Origin: Polytrichum commune
Taxonomy: Eukaryota; Streptophyta; Polytrichopsida; Polytrichales; Polytrichaceae
DNA: 64,000 bases
NCBI GenBank assembly: GCA_950295325.1
Contig: OX485808.1
Location: forward strand, 5,460,501 to 5,524,500
Direction: 5' to 3'
Part shown: piece by piece, positions 1-11,412 of the stretch
Position numbering within the stretch: the first letter of the stretch is position 1
How the letters are laid out: every line of letters starts with the position of its first letter
The notes under the pieces: model-generated
Told to the model about the DNA's origin: nothing
The model's input: only the letters and a program-made list of their open reading frames with translations
Database searches by the model: none
Made by a program: the position numbers and the translations under genes

Positions 1-1205
1 GAGTGTGGTTAACAACGACTTGAAGCACACTTATAGCTTGACAGAGATAGAGCTTAACATGCCAGCAAATCAATGTCTTGTCACCAGAGAAGGTGAGAAA
101 CGCCCTCGGCATACCTCGAAAACTACTGGCTAGTGGGCGTTGAATAGGAAGAGGAACGAGACATATATTGCAATGGCAGAGTGACTAAACCCCATTCATG
201 TGTATCTTGCTCAACATGACCAGAACAAAACCATTGACCGAGTGAAATAAAAAAACGTTGAAGCAGAAGAACGTTTTTGGGAGACTCCAAAGAAAATGAC
301 TTCAGAACTTGTTGGGAGGGAATTACCTTGTTGCTACTTTAAATTTTGCCAAGAAAAAAATACCTATTCTTAGACAGTTTAAATAAGGAGTGACAAATAT
401 ACTAGTCATTATTGTCATTGAAGTCTCGGAGGAACATGTAGTGTTGACCATCGACAACAACTATCATATCAGTGGTATGGGCCAATGTTTTGCACCAATA
501 ACCTATGCTTTCATGGACACAAGGTTTCTTCTGAGAGTTCAGGTGGGAGTCGACAGTGGCTCTAGAATTAAAGTGGTTGTTGATGGCACTCTCCGAGGTC
601 TTCGTTGGAATTTCTAGGTATTTTGGAAGCCCCCAATTATGGACAATGATTTTAAAATATCCAGATCGGTATTGCATTCACAATGTTTTGAAGACATACA
701 TCCTGAGCACAGTCAGATGTTATGAAATCTTTTACCATAGGTCTAAAGAGAAGAAAATTGCATCCCGTAATTTTTTTTCAAATAAAATGCACTTTTAGTT
801 ATTTCTTGCATTTTTCCGAACAAAGGCAAATGAAGCTCAGAGGTTGTTGTGCAGCTTTACAGATGTTGCAAGATGTTGAACGTACATGACCCGAGGTGTG
901 GTGCTTTTGGGCCACCCCCTTCAGAGGGAGCTAAAAATATCACATATGCCCTTTGGTGAAGGTGGCCTGCATTTGCAGATGTCCAAGCCGAATCCGGATG
1001 ATAGGTGTATAACGTAAGTATTTAGATTTTAGGAAGGAAATTAAATATACATTGTACTACCTTCGGAGGTTGGACCTTAGTATTTTGCTATTGTGACTTT
1101 AAACTTCACTAATCAATTGTATATATAGTTCTAACCTTAACCTACAACCTATTTTAAGTGTAGACGCACCAGCCTTGGAACCAAGACAATTATAACTTGT
1201 GATTT
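1..1205. other. intergenic, nothing recognised
   Basis: Only short, low-quality open frames are present and none shows a recognisable domain or exon pattern. Sequence is AT-rich and of ordinary complexity. It may be the flank of a gene or element outside the window. Confidence 0.5.
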
Positions 1206-1208
1206 AAG

Positions 1209-1220
1209 ATGGCTCTGATA
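1209..1220 (-). other. possible LTR-retrotransposon primer binding site relic
   Basis: On the minus strand this reads GTATCAGAGCCA, the core of the usual plant primer binding site complementary to initiator-Met tRNA. If real, an LTR would lie at higher coordinates (about 1.22-2.1 kb) in minus orientation. I could not find its outer end, a second LTR, a polypurine tract or gag-pol coding sequence, so this is at best a decayed remnant. Confidence 0.28.
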
Positions 1221-1223
1221 CAC

Positions 1224-4200
1224 ACCAACCGGGTGTGACTCATACCACCATAGCTCAATGAACATAATAACGACGATATGATGTCCATTCAATTATTCTT
1301 ATTTCTTTACTTAGTATCCTAAGCGGAGGAACTTGGCCTAAGTCCCATCGTTTACACAAATTCCTTCTTATTTAGTTAATTTTTTTACACATCCTACCTT
1401 ACTACATTCATATATTAGGCATCACCCATTACTTGGTTGGTGCATCATTTAGCTCGGAACCTTCTAAGGCCTCATGCAAGTCCTTTGAAGGTCGAGTAAC
1501 ATCTCAAACCCTTCGAACTTCAACGGTCCTAAGGGTGGTGAACCCCTACCGAGTTAAGTTTCCGATTCGGGTCTCTTGTCAATAAGGGTTGATGATTTGT
1601 TTTGTATGTTTTTAATTATTAAGTGTGTTTATATTAGATAGACCATGAAATGCAACTTAATAAGACTAGGGTAACGGACTACCTGTAGGCTTAACATGTT
1701 GTTTAATTTTCATAAATTGGGGTCATTACTCGCAATTTATGGGACCAACAACATAATAATGGATTCGCGGGTTATTAATCCCACATTTTCACCACCAACA
1801 TTCAGAGTGGTCGTGTCGGTGATTAATCTGGCTTACCACATATAGAACTTGCTAATAAATAAAGTTACTATCACAAAACATACCAAGGGGCCCGAAATCA
1901 ATAGAATTGGATATTTCCTTGGCAGTTAAATGGTGAAGCCACTTGACCTTACGAGATAAGTGAGTGAGTTTAGGAATGTATACTTTGGCCGCGCTCCCTC
2001 CAATCCTAAATGAAAAGCTAGGGTTGGTTAATTTACCTTAATTCTTTTGGGTTGATTGGGCTCGATGTAGGCCGAGCCGCTACCTCTTTCCTTGCTCCAC
2101 TTCCCGGATGTTGACCTTGTCTTCTTCCTTGTAACTAGTTTGATTGTAAAGTTTACATTAGTTAACGATTAAAATATCATTTTTTTTGCACTATAATTTA
2201 GGCCTAAGCATGATAAATTTACTTATCGCAAGTAATTATCTTTCTAATGATTTAAAAATCACTTTAAACGGATAAAAAATGCAAAAGTTATGAGGGTTGG
2301 AAGTGCAAGGTCGATTCAACCAATCCTTCTAACCCACCTATCCAACTTTCAATTTTAAAAATTCATAGTAAATTCAATACTACTTGGATCTGAGTTTTCC
2401 TTACACCATTGAAAAACTATTAATAAGATCTAATTGAGAAAGAAATATGAAATCAACAAATTAAGCCAAAATGAATCTAGCAGACTTCTTGTGATACAAC
2501 AGTCAACCATGTTGTCTTAAACGACGTATCCCGTCTTAGAAATTCGTATTTAATTCATTTCTTATTCAAATCAAACGTTCCAAATAATGTTGGAAAAATA
2601 TTAAAAATATTAAATTGATAAATATATTTTATTAGCAAGTTAAGCCATAATGAATCAAGCAGAATCCCTATAATACATTAGTCAACCATGAAATCTCAAA
2701 CTATGAATCCCGCCTTCAAAAATTCAGATCTAATTCATGTTTTATTCAAATAAAAATTTTTAAACAACATTGGAAATTAAGACAAAAAATTATTTGGAAA
2801 AAATATAACTTTTCAAAATTAAAACATTTATTGGGCTAGCAAGTCTGATCTAGCAGCCACTATCCAAAAAAATACCCTGTTTTTTTTATGTCATCTTTGA
2901 AAATTCATAATTAATTTTCACCTTAACCAAATCATAAATGAAAGACAACTACAAATAGCTATATGAAATTTCTATAAGAAAAAAATGATGAGTATTTTTT
3001 CTAGATCATAAACTAAGCATTCAAGCCATCAACGGCTGAGGTCTACAATGCCTCCACTTGCAATGATATAATCTAACCTACCTCTACAAAATAAAAGAAG
3101 ATTTTTTTGTGTGTTAACAAACACATATTCTAACTAGAAGATAGTAGAGGATTTTTTCAAGCCTTCTATTAAGCCATTAAAAATACAAGATAGAATTTTT
3201 TTCCTAATTACATAGAAGTATGATTTCGCCCAAGCATTAAAAGAAGAAGGGAGTGTACAAAGTGAAAGGAGGGGGGTTTTAAACATTTTCAAAAAAATGT
3301 TGGACCCCTCCGCCACCAACTCCATTCTTCAAATTCTTCCCCAAAATTTAGACTAGGGGTTTTCCCGGTTGAAGTTATCATCCTCTCGCCGAGGTGGCTC
3401 CGATGGAAAATCTTAAAAACATTTCTAAATATCCGCCATCAAGTTGGTAAAGGGGCAAGTGGGCAAGTAGCTCCTTTGCTCACTTTATTTTTGTTCTTAA
3501 AAAAATTTCATGCCAATTTTGCTTTCTTACACAAAACACCTTCAATTGTCTTGCGTGGCACATATTAACTAATAAACTAATATTTTCTTAGCTAGCATCT
3601 ACTAACTTAAATTTTAGCTAGTTTTTTTACTAGCTAGCATGTTGTTTCTACTTCGTTATTTTCTAGTACTACTTAGTTTTCATTTTGGCCAACCTTATCC
3701 TTCACGAGATTGTTGTTTCTTGCAATTGAAGGCCCAAAATCCTTGATAATTCACCTTCATTCTTCTAGGTTAAATGCTAAATGAATTAATTTTTTCTAAA
3801 TTCTATATCAATTCTAAATTTTAATGCTAGCACCCTACCTAAAAGTGATTCCGCGGAGTGGTGGACCACACTAGGGGTTCACACAAGGCAATATAAAAGA
3901 TATTTAGTGAAGAGTGCATATCTTAATGAGTCGTAAAAATGCATATTCAAGGGGGAGTTGAGAATGCAGACATACATTGACATAGTCAAGCCTTCATGTC
4001 TCAAAGGGACTTTTTTTCTGAATGTTTATAGAAGAAGTAAGGCCCATATCATGCCACATGTTAGTATTTACAACATTTTCTTCTTAGTATTTATTAAATT
4101 TGTGGTTGACACTACTGCCTTAGCAATTTGTATGTTTTCACCATTCTCATAGTATTTTATTTTATTTTTGCAGGCCTTGGATATGAAGGTTATCAACATT

Positions 4201-4454
4201 GTACATGTGGAAGTCTTTGCTAATGCTAAGATGAAAATGCTTGCGGCATTTGACTGGAGCTTGCAAAGGTGGTATGGAAAAAAACATATTAGACGATAAT
4301 ATCAAAGGTGAAGATGGTAATAACAAAGTGAATTCGGATATTGATCGCGAGAGGAGAAGTAAACGTGACAATGATCCAACCTAATACAACCCGGTGAATT
4401 TTCTAAGAATTTTGCCTCAAGTCGTGCATGAAGTGCTCACACACGTTCCAATTA
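1224..4454. other. gene-free AT-rich stretch
   Basis: No credible coding region. Two similar tracts around 2455-2580 and 2635-2760 share phrases such as AAATTAAGCCA/AGTTAAGCCA followed by AATGAATC and GTCAACCATG, suggesting an old local duplication about 190 bp apart. Otherwise nothing recognised. Confidence 0.45.
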
Positions 4455-4740
4455 TTATACAACAGAAGATACGGTGGCGGTGAGGTCATCACCCTAGCAT
4501 TCCCGAAAGGTGTGGGGACCATGGTAAAGTGATGTGTTATATGCACATGTGCGAAGGGTCATGATAACATAGGTTCATATTAGTCTGTAAACAATGGACA
4601 ATGTGGTGATGGTGAGGCCGTCGCCCCGTTGTTCCCCACCGTTCTCCATTGTTTTAGAAAGGTGGGGAATGATGTGTCATATGTACGGCTACAAGGGCCG
4701 GGACAACATGGGTCCATACTAAAGTTATACAAATTGGTGT
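4455..4740 (+). repeat. dispersed repeat, two tandem copies
   Basis: Copies at about 4455-4577 and 4578-4740 share the order: ACAATGGACAATG-like start, GGTGATGGTGAGG, CGTCGCCCC, a GGTGGGGA block, ATGTGTCATATG, then a CAAGGGCC-GGACAACA-like block. A third copy lies at 30742-30895 inside an intron of the cysteine protease gene, so this is a multi-copy family. I found no terminal inverted repeats or target duplication, so the class is unknown. Confidence 0.6.
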
Positions 4741-5863
4741 CTAGCATTGGAGATGCATTGAAGCCTTCCATGCTCAAGCCCATGTCCCTTTTGAACGTAC
4801 AAATATTAGTATGGCACTTGAGAGGCTTCGATGAGTGAAAGAGGCCTTGCATTTTGAAATTGTTGTACAAATCCTTCAAGTCGTTGAATTCATGCCCCAA
4901 CTCTAGTGGCTGTGATGGGTCTGCTTGTTTACAACACCCACGCTATGTCCAAAAATGTGGCATAACAAACACAAATGCAAATGTCATGGCTCCAAGTTGT
5001 TCCATTGTTGTGGTTTTTACAATGAATCGTGGCCTCAATTGGCGAGGCTTAGGGACCTGGATATGGTGGTTGGAGACATAATATAGGTCTCTCTCCCCCC
5101 TAACCTCTCTCCTCCCGTTATGTTGATTGACTTACACATATGTCCACATAGTCCACATGTTCTTTTGGTGTTTGTAAATCCACACCTAATTACCACACAC
5201 CATCCAAATACATGTGTCCAATTAAGATAGGTAACTGAATAAGGTCCACTCACCTTAGTGCCCCCATCTCACATTCCCCCCCATCTTAACCAATTATGCT
5301 CAAAAATCTCCCCAGACACACTCATGCTTCTTATGCAAGAGGTCATGGAAGATGTACCATATGTGCCCTAATGCACATTTAGTTTCAAACAGTGAGTCAT
5401 AATTCCTTTGAAATGCTTACTTTGGAATTTTTGAAACCTATTTCCTAAGTGCTGGCTTGAAATTATGAAATGAGAGTGAAGGTGTGAAATCTGATAGTCA
5501 TGTACTTCAAATTCGCATACTTAAAATGGATATTGCATTAGAAGGTCAAAAAATTTACATAGAACAAAGTTAACGCAATTTAGATCAAGAATAACAAGGA
5601 GATCACAGTTCAAGAAAAAGCAGAAGCAAAGTGTCAGATCGTCTAAACCCCTTGCCTAACTCTGTACTCCTGCCCTCCCTCTTGCACGGATACCAAATCT
5701 CTCCAAGTGTCTTTCCTAACAGCTACACTACTTGGGCACAATTGACATCAACAACCTTTGCAGTTAGAAGCTCCGCAACAATTGAACATCAATCAGAAAC
5801 TGGGTGTCATAAATGAACGTGCTTTCAAGAACCTCGATCCTCCAAGCATATATGTTGTAGAGG
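4741..5863. other. intergenic; one block shared with the gamma-CAL upstream region
   Basis: No gene recognised. A block at about 5029-5081 (TGGCGAGGCTTAGGGACCTGGAT core) closely matches 11276-11330 just upstream of the gamma-carbonic-anhydrase-like gene. A 16-bp direct repeat, TTCAAGAACCTCGATC, occurs at 5824-5839 and 5864-5879 at the left edge of the retrotransposon. Confidence 0.45.
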
Positions 5864-5867
5864 TTCA

Positions 5868-8800
5868 AGAACCTCGATCAACCTTCGCTGGCAACCATTT
5901 TGAAACAACACCCCCAATCACAATCAGCCGAGGGACAATCCAAGGTGACACACTTAGCCCCTACCTATTCATCTTCTTCTTAGAACCAATTCTAAGATGG
6001 CTAGAAAAAGATAACCTGGGCTATCATTTTAACACATCCCTATCCACATGTACCACCACCGCCTACGCAGACGACCTAGCAATCCTCACCGACAACATAA
6101 AACATATCCAACCTCAAATAAGTAAACTACAAAAATTTGCCGAATGGTCACATATGGACCTAAACCTATCCAAATGTGCCATTACGGGTTGCCCTAATAA
6201 ATCTAAACTTAAACCAAGCATCTTCAAAGCCTACATACAATCACAAAATATTACCTACAAATCCAACCCCTTCCCAACTCTCACACAAAACGAACCCTAC
6301 ATCTACCTAGGCATCCACCTAATGCCATTACTAAAATGGAATCTACAAAAAGAGATCACGCTACAAAAAGCCAAACAGCAATGCAAGCTACTTACCCTCT
6401 CACCAGCCAGCCTTAAACAAAAAATCCACATCCTAAATACAGTCATCAAACCCCGCATAGCATATGCATACTATGTAGTCCCATTCTCCAAACCGGATAT
6501 CAAAAAACTCGACAAACTAATTAGCAAACTAACCAAAGAAATATGCAATATACCCAAAAGCTCCGCTAACATTCTCACACATCTCCCACATGAAAATTTT
6601 GGCATCAACGTCACCTCCCTCCTACCTGACTATATACACTGCATAGGTCAACAACTCATACAAGCCCTCAACGACCCAGGCCAATTAGGCATTATATACC
6701 AAGGGCTAACAAAATACATCTCCGCCACATATGGTGGCTCACTACACCTCCCAAAACTTAAGCAACAAGCATGCTCCAGATCACCCATAGCTAGAACACT
6801 CTTCTTACTAGAAAGAGAATACGAAATACACGTCACCACCGCAAATCGAGCATTCCCCATCAGAAGCACCCCAATCGAACAAACATGGAAAAAAACCCCC
6901 ACGTACGCCACCCTCCCAGAAAATTCCAAAACAAAAATACAACGATACTTAGACAAATTATATACATATGGCATCACGACAATAGCACAAATCCAAAATC
7001 CGGATACCATGAACATACTAACACCGGAGGAATTCCGAGTTAGATACAAGCAAATACCTAAAACTATCAAAGAAGCACTACAACAAGCTAAATCATTATT
7101 CCCCACCCCATCGCTACCCACCACCCACATAACCCACCCCCAACCCCCACTACACACCCACACTAACACCACCCAACAAACAAACCCATCCACACGACCC
7201 GCCTTTGGATGCGAAATCCATACCATAATCAGCGACAAAATCACCACAAGAAAAGATAAATGGGGAGCACAAGCCATAAAAAGAGAATATCTATGCCAAT
7301 GGCGCAATATAACTGACACCATACAACATTGGCGCACGGAAGAGGAACTTCTACACCCGGACAACATCTTCCTAGATCATAACCTATTACTCATAAATCA
7401 ATATCACAAAACAAAGATAGAACACAAAAACACACAAACATATGAAGACTACTCTACATACTCCCAATCTAAAGACAACAAATTCATCCACCCCCCCCCC
7501 CTCGCAATCACAAACCTCACAATTGCCACACAAGAACGAAATCCCGACAAAGACATAATTACCAACAAGCCAACAATACAAATACAAGGCCCGTTGACCA
7601 ACATATACGACCAAAACGGAAATTACATCTCCACCCTTAACACCGATAGAATACAATGGCTATGGAACCAATTCTCCCAAAACCACCTCACACACCTAAC
7701 CACATTCTTACAACCGCCGCCACAAGACTTTGAAACTGAAATACTATGGCTAATACACAGATTCATTACCATACTCCCAAAGAAAAAACCAAAAAACATA
7801 CGGCCAACCAACTTACACCACACACTACACCCAGACATTACCAAACTACTAATCGAATCCCTCAAAATCACCCATGCATACTATTCATCCCCCCTCACAT
7901 GCCCCACCCAAATTACGCAATATAACTCACCCCACAACAGAGACATAATATTCGGTTCCATGGGACACACGAAATCCTCTAGATGGACGGGAATAGGCAT
8001 AGCCCACCCAAAATACCATAACTCGACCCTCGAAGCCATACACTGGGCCAAAATGGCCGCAAAAGAAAACCCCCAAACCATCACCATCCTCATTGTCAAC
8101 TATAAAGATTGGACCACACAACACTTGCCCATCAACGGACAAGTTGACATACACACAATAGCCACCATCCCACCACACACTATAAAATACGACCCCACAC
8201 CGGAATGGCCCAAATACTACCAATACACGGAGCCCGCCCTCACATCCATCATATGCATACATAACCAACCAAACCCTACTCAAAACCTCCAAACCCCACA
8301 CGAACTACACAATGTCCTCACGCGAACATTAAACACACACATAGATACCTACCCCATTACCCCCACACCAACACAATATAAAGTAAAATTCTCCACAGCA
8401 TGGCTAAATGCCCCCAAAATAAACCCACCTCTCATAAACCACAACACATCACACATTCCCACAAAATACCACCAAACATACCCACTAAAATTCCCCCCCC
8501 CACCAATGTATATACACGGATGGGCCATTTATCCCACCAACTACCAACTCCGAAGGAAACATAGAAGGTAACACCGCAGGCTCCGGCATATACAACCCTA
8601 ACAACAACATCCAAATATCAGAAAGACTCCCAGGCTACCAAAACATCCTTAGAGCAGAACTCAACGCCATACTTATAGCGGTTAAAACCATCCGCACCAC
8701 CAAGATAGACACACACATTTTTACAGACAGTCTCAACAATATATTCCTAATCAACAACCATATTAGACATCCGTCATCCCAACACATCACCCAGACAAAC

Positions 8801-9936
8801 TACTCATAGCCGCAATAATTCACCATATCTATTGGACACCACACAAAATACATATACACAAAGTAAGAGCACACTCGGGTATTTCCGGTAACGAAATCGC
8901 CGACACACTCGCCGTCAAAGGGAACCTCCTAGACAAACCAACCAAAACACCACACATACACATAGCGCACCAAACCCCATACTGGCTAGCCAACTGCCCC
9001 ACCGCCACACATGATGGAGCCATCCGAAACCTTCACACAATTATAACCAAAGAACATGGAATTCGGGAAACAACAACAACTAAACATAGATTCCCTTACG
9101 TAGATAAATGGCTATCAAACGACCAAATACACCACAAACTTTCTAACCACTTCTGGACAAATGATACAGTCACGGATGCACAAATATCCCAAACGTTAAA
9201 ATTTAGATACGCCCAATACATGGGCAACCACAGAAAAAACATCTTTTGGCCAAACACACACCAAAATCCCAACTGCACATTATGTCCCAAAAACGATCGA
9301 GACACATGGCCGCATCTTCTATCAATGTGTGAACACCCCTTCTTAAAGGGCCTACGCATATCCCGACACAACAAAGCCGTACACCTTATCACACAATTGC
9401 TACAAGCCAACAAAAACACCCGTTTCTATACACTAACTAACGCCGGTAAAAACAACAACAACCCCCCAGAACAAACAATCCCAGAATGGCTAATTAAATG
9501 TACATGCCCACAAACCCCTTGCCTATGCCAAGCCAAACTCAAACCAGACATCCTATGCATAATTGGTGCCCCAAATAATATGCAAACACCCATAGTTCCA
9601 TCCCCCACGACCATAATCCAATTTATAGAATTTACTTATTGCCACGACAGATTCCCCGAACAAGCCATTATACGCAAACACGCCAAACATGACCCACTCA
9701 TTAAAACTATACAAGACCTAGGGTGGAAAACCAACCCCCTAATTACCATTACTGCAGGAGTAAGAGGAGCCATTCACACCCACTCCATGGAAAAACTAGC
9801 CCACCTCCATATCCCAAAAAACAATATCAAATCACTCATGAAAAACCTACACATTAACGCCATTAAATACCTCACTTACCTCATACTAAACAAACGAAAA
9901 CTTGATAACAAACAATCACCGGTACCCATCACATAA
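5868..9936 (+). pseudogene. retrotransposon polyprotein: RT - unknown region - RNase H - CCHC - nuclease-like domain, two frameshifts
   Basis: One frame is open from the RT part to about 8571 and resumes from about 8785 to the stop at 9936. Between them the first half of RNase H is read one base out (frame 2), so two compensating indels flank it; the first probably lies in the C9 run at 8491-8499. RNase H keeps its catalytic signature: YTDG (8513), AELNAI (8654), FTDS (about 8720), HSGISGNEIAD (8868-8904). The zinc knuckle reads C-x2-C, then WPHLL, then C-x-H. After it come KPD (9541), an IEFTY block (about 9625) and an AKHDPLI block with ITAGVRG, spaced like the PD-(D/E)XK restriction-like endonuclease of R2-type elements; that reading is inference. 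About 700 residues between RT and RNase H are of unknown function. The RT lacks its N-terminal blocks, so the copy is dead as it stands. Confidence 0.8.
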
Positions 9937-9983
9937 AAGGAACTTGGCTAGTACCAAAGAGCCCACCCCTACGGGGGCATAAG

Positions 9984-10061
9984 TCTAGTGCTGCATCACG
10001 GTAAACCGTGATCAACACTAGATCAACGGGCTCAAATTCACGCCGGTATTTGATACGGGCG
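9984..10061 (+). other. two stem-loops in the retrotransposon 3' tail
   Basis: Hairpin 1 (9984-10022) pairs TCTAGTG with CACTAGA and, inside, ATCACGG with CCGTGAT around a TAAA loop. Hairpin 2 (10041-10061) pairs CGCC-GTAT with ATAC-GGCG around TTG, with one G-G mismatch. They directly follow the polyprotein stop. Structured 3' ends are recognised by the reverse transcriptase in several non-LTR clades, so a role in priming is likely but inferred. Confidence 0.6.
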
Positions 10062-10388
10062 TTCACTTTTCTTTTCTTTCTAGAGGTCTTATGCATCTCT
10101 ACAACATCTGGAGATCCGAAGCCTCACATGGTAGATCGCCAAAGTCCAAGATCCTCACCCCCTGCAAATTACTCAAACTTGCACAAGTCCTAGATGGCAA
10201 TCAAATCATGTAGTCCTTGATCATGAACTCACAATTCACATTCCCTTCTTTCTTCTTTTTTCCCCTACGTACCTTTCTCTACATTGGAGACTAGTGACAA
10301 GGCAATCTAAACCATCACATCACCACATAAGATAAGAAAGGACTTCAAGAGTTCTTACAGTCTTTGATATGTGGTTCTTACACGCCCC

Positions 10389-10432
10389 CTAAACCATAAA
10401 CCCTAACCCTAACCCTAAACACTAAACCCTAA
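10389..10432 (+). repeat. interstitial telomere-like repeat
   Basis: About five to six units of CCCTAAA/CCCTAA, the C-rich strand of the Arabidopsis-type plant telomere repeat, with minor variants (AACCATAAACCC, AACACTAAACCC). It lies about 330 bp beyond the retrotransposon tail and next to an inverted fragment of the MITE family described at 10741. Confidence 0.75.
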
Positions 10433-10585
10433 TCCACCCAAATCCTCAACCATGAGGTTGTTTCCTTGGTGATATGTGATGGAAATGTGACAACACGGAG
10501 GGAGATATGAATTGAGCACATCCGTTCCCTAGGATTTGGGGATATAAGAGAGGGAGTGACATTACAGAGGTTAGGGTGTATTTGG
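10433..10585 (-). repeat. inverted partial copy of the TA-flanked MITE
   Basis: Reading the minus strand from 10583 downward gives TACACCCTAACCTCTGTAAT, then TCTCTTATAT, CCTAGGGAACGGATG, the same order as the 5' end of the element at 10741-11175. The fragment therefore lies head to head with that copy, separated by about 155 bp. The far end is degraded. Confidence 0.6.
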
Positions 10586-10740
10586 GCTTCCACCCACCAC
10601 GTGCCACTTGTACCTAGCCCGGCTTGCAATCCCCCCAATACCAACATTGTTTTTCCAAGAATGTCCACCATGACAATTTCGGGTAATGCATGGAACAACA
10701 CTAGGGGGTCAAGTTTTTTTTGTTGGAAGAATGAGAGGTA

Positions 10741-11175
10741 CACCCTAAACTCCGTAATACCAACATCCATAATGTCACTCGCTCTCTAACATCCCAAAAC
10801 CATAGGGAACGGATGTTAGATTCTCACTCCTTATTGTCACTTTCTCTCCCTTATATCATGAATTTTGTCATTACCAAAGAAGTCAACCCACACCCTCACA
10901 TTGCGCCATGTGTCAATATGTGGAGTGTCACCCTCTTCTTCTTCTTCTTCTTATGCCACTTGTTGAATGTTGGTGCATGCATATGCCACATCGCCCGGGT
11001 AGGCCAAGTGGAGTGGACCACACCACATCATTAAAATGTTGCACTTTGTGTTATTCCATAATGTCACATGTTACATTAATTCTATAGTATCACACATCCA
11101 TGTTAACACTACCAAACTCTGTAATATCACGTGCACTTTGGTCGCCACATGTGCGATACTACGGAGTTTAGAGTG
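10741..11175 (+). mobile_element. TA-flanked MITE (Tc1/mariner-like), copy 1
   Basis: Terminal inverted repeats CACCCTAAACTCCGTAATA (left) and GATACTACGGAGTTTAGAGTG (right) bound a 435-bp element flanked by TA dinucleotides (10739-10740, 11176-11177). A second copy with the same ends and interior (CTAGGGAACGGATG, CATTGCGCCATGTGTC, ATATCACGTGCACTTTGG) is at 56871-57334. No transposase is encoded. The right end is only 238 bp upstream of the gamma-CAL start codon, so this MITE supplies much of that gene's 5' flank. Confidence 0.8.
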
Positions 11176-11412
11176 TATAATATATATGATAATTCCCTTT
11201 CACTCCCCCCCACCCCATGACATGAGCATTTCAATTCCGAGCCACAGGACCTCGAATGGGACCTGAATGAGAACTCTCGGGACCTCAACTTGGCGAGTCT
11301 TAGGGACCTGGATGCGAAGGTCGGAGACGGGGATGGAGGCACACGGAGTCGGAGACGGGGACGCAGACAAGACGCCGGAGCCATTGCGAGAAGAGCTTCG
11401 TCGACCGCAGCC

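Larger units (their letters stand above)
5868..10065 (+). mobile_element. 5'-truncated non-LTR retrotransposon with RNase H and nuclease-like C-terminus
   Basis: Direct evidence: reverse transcriptase block 4/5 motifs (RGTIQGDTLSP near 5926, AYADDLAIL at 6061-6087), an RNase H domain at about 8510-8910, a CCHC-type zinc knuckle near 9270-9335, and a tail with two stem-loops. No LTRs are visible. The 5' part of the RT (and any ORF1 or endonuclease before it) is missing, typical of incomplete target-primed reverse transcription. The plus strand is strikingly poor in G: only 3 Gs occur in 7081-7200. Flanking DNA does not share this skew, so the element is compositionally foreign. Left limit is set by the loss of RT similarity; the right limit is tentative, since no clean poly(A) tail or target duplication was found. 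Confidence 0.85.

Noticed and set aside
6648-8614. Minus-strand frames up to 239 codons inside the retrotransposon
   Set aside because: They arise because the plus strand is nearly G-free: stop codons on the minus strand need TTA, CTA or TCA in phase on plus, and the peptides are Val/Cys/Gly-rich complements without domains.
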